A stretch of DNA of 64,000 bases from Eretmocerus hayati (taxonomy: Eukaryota > Arthropoda > Insecta > Hymenoptera > Aphelinidae), in the NCBI GenBank assembly GCA_029851415.1, contig CM056742.1:149735121-149799120 (forward strand), read 5' to 3'. The notes beneath the pieces are model-generated. The model was not told the origin of the DNA and did not search any database. It saw only the letters and a list, made by a program, of their open reading frames with translations. Position 1 is the first letter of the stretch. Each line of letters opens with the position of its first letter. Positions 1 through 11,860 of the stretch are shown piece after piece. Made by a program: the position numbers and the translations under genes.

Positions 1-141
1 TTGGCATCATTGGAATTCGATACCCCCACGATGAAGAGAGTCGCAAAAGCTTGGAGTGCCGATTTTGTCACGACCATGACTATAAGTACGCTTTTGAAGC
101 TACACACAGACATTCGCTACGGAAATATCACCAAATCTTGA
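1..141 (+). CDS. Possible 3' end of a gene cut by the window edge
   Basis: Frame 1 is open from the first base to a TGA at 139-141 (46 codons, with ATG at 31). About half of the codons end in G or C, more than the AT-rich surroundings. The peptide (ending HTDIRYGNITKS) is not recognised, and no AATAAA follows within several hundred bases. Frame 3 is also open from the edge to 494, which weakens the case. Confidence 0.15.
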   Translation: MASLEFDTPTMKRVAKAWSADFVTTMTISTLLKLHTDIRYGNITKS

Positions 142-3100
142 ATTTTTTTTCTTATTTTTCTACTCTTCGTCTGATGTGTCTGCTGACCTGGCTACGGTGC
201 ATACGATCTTCTATTCGTTTCTATACATCCATCCTCTTCTTTCAACACCTTTTTCTCTGTTTGCTTTCCTCTTTCATTTCCTCATCGCAAATTTCGCAAA
301 AGCTCCTTCAGAGCCAAAGAAGTTTGCCCTCTAGCCTTCTTCTCTCTCTCTCTATTGCAACTTCCTCCCCCGTAGTCGTCTCGTCGTCTTGTGGACTTTT
401 TGGCTCTACATACTTCGCGTCTCTCGTTTCTTATTTGTTTTTTGGTCATATTGCTCCGACGTTATTTTTGTTATTGATATTTTCTACTTTGTGACTATGT
501 TTGTACCTCTCCATTTGATAGCTATAAAATATTTCAGGATTGCCAGAGGAATATTCTTATCTGGGTCAGTATTTTTGCCATTGGTCAGTGCATTTATGTT
601 CAACATCTCATCTTGTGGCTTAAATAATCCATAAATTTAAAGAAGAATGTTTTTTATGGCCTCATATGAATATTTAGGATATTCTGATGAATATTTTAAA
701 CCATGGAATATTTTTTATTTTACATTGAATCACGATAATTTTGTAATCGACATTCACGAACAAGATCTTTGAGGAAACTTTGCTCAAATATTTCTTCAAG
801 GCAAAGCTGCGCCGAATTGTGGAATGAGCAATATTGGAGGATAATCGTCAGTTCGCCCTGTAATCAAACTTCATACTTCTCAAACACTTTCCAAAAACAA
901 CTTCAGGGTGTGTCAAACCTACTTTTCGCATCATTTCCAATCCTACCCAGTAATTACATATAATTTTCTTTTGAGTCCAGCAGACTGAAGTGATGTGAGA
1001 TTCAAGATACATCTCGGATACATCAGAATCTTCTTTGGCGATGTTTCGTCGCGTGGCCGAGATCACTTCAGCAGACACGGTAATGAGGGTAATTTCGTTG
1101 GTTATTTCAGACACTCGTGACAAAAATCATAATAAGTTTGCGAATGCGTGAAAATAATTTCAAACGAGCAAATTCTATTCCATCAAATGTATACAAAATT
1201 CAGAATCTACGTTGTAAAAAATTCATTGCATTAAACTCTCTTCAAGCTTCAAGTTCACCGACAGCCAGCATTTGCCAGAGGTGACACAAAATTCCCTCGG
1301 TGACGCTCAATCAATTTCACGTTTCAGAAGCCGCACAAGCTTTCCACAATAGCAAACTCAAAGTACCGCTTCCATTTGCCTCGCGGCTAACAGGCTTTGA
1401 CGCATTTTCATTCAATTCCCAATACAATTCAAAGCACACTCGTATAGCGTCGACTGCTATATCGAGTCGATATTTAACCCTAATTAAGAGGCCTCCAATG
1501 TAGCAGCCTCCTTGATGCAAACTTTTCCCCATAATACTCGTAACCCCATCAGAGCAAAACTGAGACACTGTTGCCAACATTAACCTATCTGCAAGATACG
1601 TCGGCTTATTTCTATCTAATTACCGCGTAAGTTTTGGTAATGCTTTCCTTCCCTTCTGTCTCTGTCTTTTCCAAAGCGATAAAGCGGAAGAAGTACTTAT
1701 ATATACATACAGATACTCTGGAAGATATATAAGTTCTAAGATTGCGATGTGGTGAGTGTCGGCTTTGCTTATAGAAGAGTAAAATAGAATGGATAGGCTC
1801 GATTATAGCGCGAAGCAATTTGAATTATTCCGATCAATCTTCTCGGTGGGCAGCTCTTGATTGACGCGACAGGATCGAGAACGCGATAGATAGACCAACC
1901 GGCTGTGCGACAATTATAGCGATAGGCAAGTGCGCGCGGCAATATAAGTGGCGAACCGAACGTGGGGGTCACTGCACTTGCTCTATGGAGCGCGAGCGGA
2001 AAGGAGGGAACGAGTAGTATTAGACTGATAGCCGTACGAGCTTTATTTGCTGCTAGAAAATCTGCTAGGCAATCGATATGGCTATGTTTGTGCTCGCAAT
2101 TTGTTTTTATCGAAGGGTAGGATACTCATGAATTTTTCATTTTTGGGGTTAACATTTACACAGAAATGTTGTCCTGCTGGTGGCATTGAAGTGCCATTTA
2201 GTGACATTTTAGAGATTCGTGCAAATGAACACAAGCAAATAATAAGATGATCTGGTGTCGACGAAATCGAAACTATATCTATTCAGCCAGCCATTTTACG
2301 TGAACGTTTCTTGAAACTGTCCGAATCCAAAAATAGGGCAAATTGAAAAATAGAAACCTGAGTGAGGCTATGATTGAGTAGTGCATTGGATTCACTCGAG
2401 AAGCGATTCAGGGTAGAATATTTATAGATTTTATCCGATTTTCTCAATAGAGAAATTAGATTCTATTGCAAAGAAAAATATTTCCAAGATTAAAAAAAAA
2501 ATTGATACAAAATACTCATTTTTTTAATTTGTCTAACTGTAGCTCGACCAAGTTCAAAATGAGCCAATTAGACATTATGTTGATGTCTAGAATTCTCTTG
2601 CTTGATCTAAGAATAAGCTCAAGAACATCGCCAGACAAGGGGTTCACGGTGTCGACTGCAATTTTACTTTTGGATTTTGCCGATTATTCAGTCTCGAAAT
2701 GGAAAACATCCAGGTCCAAAGTACAACCTCGAAAGAAGAGAGTAGTATGCTAATTGATAACACAAATCTTTTTTTATTGGATCCTTTCAAACAATGCGAT
2801 TCGTGAAGAAAAAAGATATTGAGTCCAGATGAGAGTACTCAAAAAGAGTCCATACGAGGCTGAAAAAGTTCAATGGCCTTATCTTATCGCTCGAAGGTAT
2901 AGCAGTCTGATTTTACATTTTTCTTAAAATCATTCACCTCCAGCACCTGAAAACCGAAAAATTTGAATTTTCAGGGTTTTAAAATCGAATCACTATTTTT
3001 CGCAGTTTAGTCAGCAATTAAATTTGATGATTAGATTCTTTCTGTGTTTTATAATCTACAAGTCGGTAGACACCCTGACAGAGGGATGTAATGGTATCAA

Positions 3101-4758
3101 TGGGTTATGTGTAAAATTTCTCAACTTTTCGTATACTTTATTTCGAGAGTTTCCAGCACATCACAGCAATGCCGCACTGCATTCTAGATCTCATAAGCAG
3201 TTTCAAATAACAAAATACTAGAAGTAATACTTGATCGAGCGCCAATAGAAGACGCTGATACAAACTAGAAACGGATGCCTGTGGTTTTAAGCACAGGAAT
3301 CGTTTACGAGGAAGTGATCTTCATCAACACGTAAACGATCGACTTTATGGGTTATGTGGCAGATTGCCGTGATGCTGACGCTTTAGATTCTTCGGAATGG
3401 TTTTTATTCTTTTGATCATAGCGAGACATAACTGTTCATATTGAGGTCTAGTGTTTCTTTTGTGCGTCTATGATGATGACCAAAGAGCTATGAGGTTATT
3501 ACACACCGGCAAAGACGAAAGAAGAGCTTCTCAAAATGAGGTCTTTAATGCAATTGAAACTCATCAAACCATCAAATAAGCGTTCATGCACTGAGATTTA
3601 AATGCTCATAACTATTCGATTGGGAACATCGATGTACCTCGAGTGCATCTGGGTTTAATTAAAAGTTGACCTATTTTTCAGTAGGCTTGGATCAAAATTT
3701 CTCGGGTGTTCAAATACTTAGATGGAAACTCGAAGATGCGATCGGAAAAGGCGAATCCGTTCGTTTGTAGCATATATTTTTGAAAACATTTTTCACTCGG
3801 TCACTTGATGAGCAGTACGAGACATGTGAAGCTTAATCTGGATTTACTCTTTCACATTTCATCCTCTCTAATCTCAAAATAAGCCAAAATATGATGAGCC
3901 ATAATATACGATCTCCATGGAATATGGAACCGAATAACTTTCTGATGATTTCAAAATGAACCCGTGGAACATTTCATAAACAGTTCGATCTAAATCACGC
4001 GGTATAGATAGCCTTTACAAGCTATCCATAAATTCAAGATCGATCGAATTTGTCCGATAAAATATATAATTTATTCCTTTAACAGTATTACTATAAAAAG
4101 ACATACCGAATCACCTCCTCGTTCATTCAATTTCTCAAGTTTCTTCTCAGAGATCTAGACTTTCCATTTTCAACTAGATGTGCAGCATCAGCTATATAAG
4201 ATATCGGGGTCACGCGAGCTCTACATCTTTATCGACAGCTATAAATAATAACGGATATAAGGAGTGAGGAGAATCAGAAATTCTTGTCTGCTATATCCTA
4301 CTCCTCAAGCATCACAAGACGAGGCTTCTGCAGTAAAAAGGAATAGCGGAAGCCGTTCACTATACGTACACACATACGTACAGGTTTACATGTATTACCA
4401 GCTCATATACACATCAGATACGTTTTGTAGTAGAAGTAGCATGCATCAGCTTTCTCGCAAAATTTTGCTCACTGGAAACGTCCAGATTCCAGTGACAATC
4501 TCGACGATATTGGCACGTCATATCCCTTTGATATGAGACAGCCCGTAGCAATTTCTAGTCTTATAGCTCAGAAGAAGTCCAATCCGTTCGATATACATCG
4601 AATGTTTTATTCAAGGGAAAAATCGATGAAGGGACACTTCTCATACTGATCTCAAGTGTATACATAGACGATGTCAGAAGACGACATGGTTCGCGATGAG
4701 CATGAAAATATCTGAAAGCAGACTAATTTATACCCCATATACATAGCGAGTAAGACGT
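142..4758. other. Non-coding stretch, nothing recognised
   Basis: Pyrimidine-rich from about 140 to 480, then AT-rich. Open frames are short and overlap on both strands. A small hairpin with 8-bp arms (CACTGGAA/TTCCAGTG) lies at 4470-4494. No transposon ends, RNA genes or splice-supported exons were found. Confidence 0.5.
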
Positions 4759-5096
4759 TTATTTGGTTAATACCAGGGTTATTAGTTTGAAGAGCTGCGC
4801 TTGGAATATGAAATCCTGGCGTACGAAGATGAGCTTGAGCTTGCTGTTCTTCGATGATGAAGCAGTAATCCGGATTTTTTCAATCGTCACATCGACATCG
4901 TGATAGATTGTGATGGTCGGATTCTGTAAATACGGCGGTGCGATGATTGCTCTCTTTTTTGCCGAGCAAATTGACACGCCGTGTGAATACGTAATTTTAC
5001 CAAAGCGAAATTTTCCTCCTCTTGTCTTTATGAAAACATGATAGAAGTCGCGCTTGATTTTTTTCAGAGTCGGGTGACAGACAAAATTGACGTTTT
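4759..5096 (-). CDS. Possible terminal coding exon, family not recognised
   Basis: A minus-strand frame is open from about 5211 to a TAA at 4759. It has no in-frame ATG, so it would have to be spliced. A plausible acceptor, ATATGCAG, precedes 5096, with a pyrimidine tract (CTTCCCTCTACTG) further upstream. Within the exon, third codon positions are visibly richer in G and C than the local DNA, and the peptide looks protein-like, with ENVNFVCHPTLKKIKRDFYH, RGGKFRFGKITYSHG and a beta-type pattern IYHDVDVTIEKIRITAS. An AATAAA overlaps the stop codon. I do not recognise the family and no upstream exons could be identified. It could be a real last exon, a decayed gene, or a chance frame; about one frame of this length is expected by chance in the window. 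Confidence 0.3.
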
Positions 5097-5211
5097 CTGC
5101 ATATTTGTAAACCTTAATCAGTAGAGGGAAGGTTGTTGGATGAAGACTAGTAGTTATGGTTGATAAAGTATGATGAAAAATTGATCGATAAAAGAGATAG
5201 AAATCCCTCAA

Positions 5212-8200
5212 TTAATTTTCTCAAAGTAAATAGCGGACTATTTAAGAATTTATATCTCAATATCAATCTTTAGGAGTTTCATTAAACCACTCGTTAACAT
5301 GTATCTTAAAAAGAATTGAAAAATCTACTCATTTTATATTCAACTCATGCCAGATTTCACCCGTAAAATCTGAAAAATTGTTTATAATGTTGGGAAATAT
5401 GATTTTGACTCGGGCGGGGCTCGTTAAGTGATACAATCTCGTTTATCGGTAAAATATTAAGGTGGCTGTGATGTACAAGTGTTTGAAAAGCTTTGCGAGC
5501 TACAGGAAAGTGAATATTTTCGAGATAGCTTAATAAGCACTTTCATGAAGCACAGAGCCACAACACGCATGATAAACGGACGCAATTTGTATTTTAACTT
5601 GTGCGAGTCTGAACTCTTGCGTTCAGGTTATCTGCAAAATATAAATTATTCACAGATAAGCCACACATAAACTTACGTGAAAGTGATACAAGTCAGACAT
5701 GGAAGTCCATTGCACCAAAACAACGCAAGCTCACCTGAAACATAACAAAAAAAGATACAATTATTCAAAATTTCCGACATTTCCATACTTCAAACTCTAA
5801 ACTCCAAACTGAATGATCATTAAATTCTCATGAAAATTCTAAATTCACCAAACAGTGTTCGCAACTACTCCAAACACTGAAACAACATCATCATACTGCA
5901 CACCTGTTATAAATTTTCGAACAATACAGGTCTCACAAGAGTTATCCAATAACCAACGAGTTACCTCCCAAAGTTACATTATAGTTGACGCACATGACAC
6001 ACCATATCTCGAGTTGAGAATGAGAAGGAGTAAGCACAACCGACGGAGTTTTAACAGCACAAAATGCTCTCACAAAGTGAACTATATACTTGCTGCGGTG
6101 ACGAAAGATAGCTATACGATGTCATCCAGGTGTTATTTTACATGAGAAGGCAAAGTACATAGAAATACGAACAGAGTATGTGCAACGATGCAGCAGAAGC
6201 TCAACGCGGGCGGTGCACACACCACATCATAACCTCATCTCTGTCTTTTACTCCAACACCATCATAAGACTAGAACCTTTTCTTTACGAAGAAGACTTTG
6301 AGACTATCGGATATTATGTCGCCATACTGATGGTGACATTGGAACGACATGAGGCCCAAATGCCAGACAGACCTTAAGAGTACCAAATTACCACATTGGA
6401 GCAGCTTTGGTAAACGCCCCTGCATGTACTTCCTTCTTGAATACACTCGGGTGACCCTCTCTAAAGAATGAGGAACGGAGTCAGGTTGAGACATTGGTTA
6501 TGACGAGACCTGGATTGTGAGATATGTAATTAGGTACGCGAGCAAGTGGAAACATTTTTAATAACCAGACATTGCTTCCTGTTTTTGGTCTGACCTCGGA
6601 CCAATGGACGACATCAGCAGCTCGTCAGCAGCTGATGCAGCGCGACAATTTCCGCCTGGCATACGGCAGTGTAAGGATAGATTTATATAGATCGACAGTA
6701 TTAGCTTATGCTGTATGAGAATTCTGGACTTCATTAAGGAAAATAAGGGAAAAAATGATGAGTTGTCACGTGCTTTGTAAACTTTGGCGCGTTATTGGGT
6801 TAAGAAATACCCAACTTATTAGGTAACTCTTGATGAAGATGGAAAAAGGGGTTGGTGTGATAATCTCAACCACAAGAGCATAATTTTTACCTTTTATGTC
6901 GATGATTGAGCGTACAGAGTGGATGGAGGCGGTACCGAGTATGTAATTACATGTGATCGGTAGTGGTCACAAAAGATATCGAGATCACTATGCGGTTTAC
7001 ATTGAACGCCGTGCCGTCTCAAGATTTTGTTCGACTCTCGTGGCGCGTGGTTTGTGTATATCTTTGAGTATATCATGATTTCATATAAATGTCTTGTATG
7101 GATACGCCCCGTTACCGGAAGAATACAAATTCTCAAACGGTAAATCTCGGTTTATGGTCGGATTGAGCTCGTTGATCGAGAATATTATAAATTGGCAAAC
7201 GACTTGACGATAATATTCCAGGGTAAAATGACAGTAATTAAATTTTTAATCCTTAACCGTAATTGGTAATGACCCGAAAGCTGGAGCTATTGCATTATGC
7301 AAGATTGCCGAGGAGGATTTCGGGTTTATTGACTTGTCAACTGAAATGTAATCAAGTATGTTGATGTGATGAGGCTTGACGATTAACATTATGACATATT
7401 TCATCTGTATTGTATCTTTATTATGGAGAATGTGATGGATGCAACGTATCATAAGAGGCCACTCTCCAAACTGATATCATGTAAATTTTAATAGCCCATC
7501 TTGAGATCAACGTGTGGAGACTAGTTTGCAGATCACAACGCATTTGAAGTACTTTGTAGGATATTAGAAGTTTGTGAAAATATTTGGAACTTGCCGAATC
7601 CAAAGGTGACGAGACTTCTCTCTGCAGGATTATGATATGGAAATCTGGGATAAAAGTTTTTAGAACCCAAACATTTCATTAAGAAGATCAAGCACACGAT
7701 AACAAGTGTCAGTACGTAAAAATTCTGATCTAACATGACCTTATACTTTAATCGAATCAGAAAAAATTCGGAATTTTAAAACATGTATTCATCAATCTCA
7801 GAGAACTTTAGCTAGATGAGCGTTTATCATCAGTGATTGATCCATATTAATGCATTTCACAAATCCATTTATCAAAATTTCCTATCCTGAATTACAATTC
7901 ATAAATTCGCAAGCTCTTTTGTTGTTTCTTTCAAATCCAATCGTTGGGCAAACAAAAGCTCTGCACGAGTGCGTATAGAGCGAGCTCGGATTATTTGTGC
8001 ACGTCGCAAAATCAACACAACGATTGATTTTTTTTCATCCATCCCACACACTCAGCTTCTAGTGAGATGTGCTTTTCCTTTAGCAAGCTAATCTCACTCT
8101 CAGAGAGTGTGAAAATTCGAGGAGCAAGCTTTAAAACACGAGAACTATATCGACGCACTCGCGGAATAGATGTGCACATATAACACAGAAAATTCCATCC

Positions 8201-11061
8201 GGAATCAAAATGAGTATGTACACAGTGAGCACAACGCATGCCTGCATATCGAACAGAGAGAGAACGGAAACATTCAATACTCTCGCGACTTGGATCGAGG
8301 CGCCATACTGAATATAAAGGAAGAGAACAATTCAATTCCACTGCGTACGGCAGCGTTCGCGCATATACATCCCATTCCATTCCATACCAATCTCTATATC
8401 TCTGTACGTATCTACACACGCATCAAAACGCAAAATCGCTTTGCCATTTCAGAGGGAAACAATTGTGCAGCTCTTCCCTCCCAAAGCTCTAACATAACCA
8501 TGTTAACAACACCATCAGTTGGCAAGCTCATCGAGGCTCAAGCATGCATGCGAAAGATATCTTCCATGTTGAAAATATATACAGGAGAGAGACTTGCTAA
8601 CAGCCCAACAAATCGTCTTCTACGAATTACGAGCTCGTCTTCCAGAGAGTGTAATAGTTCGTACAATGGCACGCGTGGTTCAGCATCCTTATAATCCTGG
8701 AAAGTCTTTACATTCGCATGCATGCTGACGCTGTGGATGCTCTTGAAAAACTCGTCACATTTGCTGTAAAGTCTGCATGGTTCTACTATCTACTTCTGGT
8801 GTTGCATGCATAGCGCAAAATGGCCATCTCACACTACACCAGGAAAACTCTCTGAACAAAATGATGATGATGATGATGATGGTGATAGTCGTTGGGTATA
8901 GATATGGTGTAACCTTAGATGGACTGAGTCAAGCAGATACCATACTAGACATCGTAGACAAGTGGCTCTTCTCTATGCCTTAGAGGAATAAAAACTGGAA
9001 ACATACGGAGAATGAGTAGAGTTTGCTGAAGCTGTCCCCTTATAGCTTCTAGGTGCTTAAAAGTCGTGCAGAATCTTCATAGTGTTGGTTAGTGAACATG
9101 GATGGTTGACTGTCTTTTGTTATTTGTGGTATGGTGAAGTCTTGACAGGGGAAGAAGGACTGGTAACAAAGTGGAAATCCAGTTTTACACATAGATTGTG
9201 TGTGCTATAGGCGTACAGACCAATGCCTTTTTGAGCTTTGACAACTCTGTAACCACGATTGATAGCTGAAGGAAATCGAATTAACGATGCCAGCTAGTTT
9301 GCAGATGTTAGAGTGTTCCTAGCCAAGGTCGAGTTCTGCAATGCGGATGAGGATTTTTATTGAAAATCATGATTAATTCAAGATTTTTCACTATTTTTTT
9401 CTTATGTTGCGGTACCCGAGCTTCCAGGAATCAAGAAAACTTATTTTGATCTTTCCAAATTCCAATTGGGGGAACAGATTGATCAAAGGTTCCTAGTTGA
9501 GTGATTTTGTAAAGTGTCTGAAGACATCGAGGACAACTTCATTTGTATGACATCAGAGCATAGTTTGAACTTTCACTCGTGAGTTTCATTTGCAGATTTA
9601 GTTGAATTTCTAATTGATTCAGAATACCTCATGACCAGAATCATGAAAGCAAAATTACTGACGTTCAATACATCAGAGGGTCTGATCAATCCTCAAGTCA
9701 GCTTTTGATAAGCAGATTAATGATCAGGCAAAAGCTCGCGTACCTCTGCCCATGAGAGGAAACTTGTTTCTGGATTCGAAGAGACGTCCCACGTAAACTT
9801 CAAAAGAAATATATATACTTCAACCTGCTTTCGCGATTCCACACCTTTCGTTCAAACAAATGCATATCAATCCAAAGATAACTGTTCCCCTTGGCACTAA
9901 TACATTGATTATTGTTACGCAATTAAAAAGTTGATCCTGTCGAAGAAATGTTGAAGAACCGGTTCAAGCTGCGACTATACACCTGTTTATGCTGTGTGCA
10001 AAAATTTAATGGACACGATGTCGGATTGAAAATAAAATCATACATCAAGACTTTTGGACAGCCTCTCTCAAGGCAACGCCAATCGTATCAGAATCAAAAG
10101 GGGAGAGAATAAGAACAGAAAAATTTAGCAATTTTTGACACAGATAGGTTATGTTGTTTTGATCATCATTTATACTTTGACGAGTGTATTATAAGACAGT
10201 CATCAAGTTATCATCTTGCATGGAGCGAGCTGTACCTCATGAATTCTTCAAGAGCAAAGAAGCCGCCAGTCACTATGGGATGTTATGAATTGGGCAAGCT
10301 ATCATCGAGAAGACTCATTTTGTGGACTGCAAGCTTGTATATCGAGAGCACGTGCAAAAACAGCGTCAGAATTGAACTTGATGCGCCTTTCGACGATGCC
10401 ACGTAATAATTTTGGAGTGCGATGACTCGCAAAATTACCTCGGAGGTCTCAACAACTGAATTGATACGATATGTTGCTTTCGAAGCTTAAAAAGTGAATG
10501 AATAATAATTCATTGAGTGTTTATTATTGTGCCAGGCATTTCACGATTGCTGGTTTACGTTAGCAAGAGTTATTCATGCTTACGTAAATATCGCATATTC
10601 AACGCTGAAAGTGTATCATGTGCCAGTCTTCTTGACTCTCTTGGTTCATTTTCGTGAATTCCTTGCGCAGCAATTTCCATACTATTATTTCAAAAATCCA
10701 CCGATATTTCAATTTGAAAAATGGTCCAAATTCAGTAGTACATCAATAATTTTTGTCAATATAGAAAACTGGTCGAATTTTGAAAAGCATTCTGCTTTTG
10801 AGAATCTTTGCCATGAAGACTCATAAATAGTAGCTCCCCATTTACTAGATTACAGTTACACAATCCGTGCAAAAATTGGTCGATTTTTCATTCCATTGCA
10901 AGCAAACTATAGCAACATCATCCAAGAACGGATTATATCTGATTGCATCTCGTCAGAGCATCGTTGGGATGCATGGAGTGCCTCCACAGAGATATAATAG
11001 TCGCGTTTGTGTACCTATCTATATCCAGTCAGAGCTAAAAGTATAGAATTTTATGCATGTG
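5212..11061. other. Non-coding stretch, nothing convincing
   Basis: The longest open frame here (8170-8694, +, 174 codons) overlaps other open frames on both strands in a locally less AT-rich patch and has no recognisable domain. It is treated as chance. A small (ATG)n tract is listed separately. Confidence 0.45.
8861..8882. repeat. (ATG)n microsatellite
   Basis: About seven uninterrupted ATG units followed by ATGGTGAT. Confidence 0.9.
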
Positions 11062-11063
11062 TA

Positions 11064-11858
11064 CAGTACCGTCCAAAAGTTCTCGATGGGTCATTCCTCG
11101 AGTACCCTGACTTGCAACAGCGATAAGTCGAATTCTATGCGTTGTACGAGAATTTTCAATAGAGCATCTTGATAAAGAGAAAAAATACTAACTTGAACTG
11201 GGTTTGGATAATTTTTATCGAATATTTTGAAAGGTCCTACACGCTGATAAAAAAATACAAAATCTAGAAAAATTTTACTTTCATTGAGACACCTGCAGTT
11301 CTGATGCGAATAAAGATACGGCATCAATTCTGAAAAAAGCATCTTGTAGAGGGGAGAAAACGCTGTGCGTAGCCATTTTTTGATTATTTTTTACGTACCA
11401 CGTGTGAGAATGTACGAGCTGTCTAGATACCGAAAATGACTGTTCATCGTCGGAAACGGCACAGAAAACGGTGAAAAACCATGATTTTGGGGATTTAGAC
11501 AGCTCGTACGTTCTCACACGCGGTACGTCAAAAATAATCAAAAAAAAAATGGCTACACATAGCATTTTTTCCGCTCTACAAGATGCTCTTTCCAGAATTG
11601 CCGTACCTCCACTCGCATTAAAACTGCAGGTGTCTCAATGAAAGTAAAAAGTTTTTAGATTTTCTATGTTTTCATCAGCGTATAGGACCTTCAAAACTAT
11701 TCGATAAATATCATCCAAACCCAGTCAAAGTTAGTATTTTTTCTGTTCTTTAATATGCTTTTTTGAAAATTTTCATATAACGCATAAAATTCGACTTGTC
11801 GCTGTTGCAAGTCAGAGTACTCGAGGGATGACCCATCGAGAACTTTTGGACGGTACTG
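11064..11858. mobile_element. Tc1/mariner-type fold-back MITE
   Basis: The element is almost entirely a palindrome: a left arm of about 380 bases (11064 to about 11442) and its inverted copy (about 11480 to 11858) around a loop of roughly 40 bases. Ends read CAGTACCGTCCAAAAGTTC, the CAGT..CAAAAG type seen in Tc1/mariner transposons (established knowledge). A TA dinucleotide flanks each side (11062-11063 and 11859-11860), as expected for the TA target duplication of this superfamily. No transposase is encoded; open frames on both strands come from the palindrome. It is non-autonomous and would depend on a transposase elsewhere. The arms differ at scattered sites and by small indels, so it is not very recent. 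Confidence 0.85.
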
Positions 11859-11860
11859 TA

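Noticed and set aside
3..494. Edge frame with a zinc-finger-like CRFC..H pattern
   Set aside because: The spacing does not fit a C2H2 finger, and the rest of the frame is low-complexity translation of a pyrimidine-rich tract.
8170..8694. 174-codon plus-strand open frame, longest outside the YLPP-motif gene
   Set aside because: It overlaps open frames on the other strand and in another frame, has no recognisable domain, signal or splice context, and sits in a locally GC-richer patch where long frames arise by chance.
11281..11565. 94-codon open frame as a transposase fragment
   Set aside because: It lies in the arms of the palindrome, is mirrored by other frames, and shows no transposase character.
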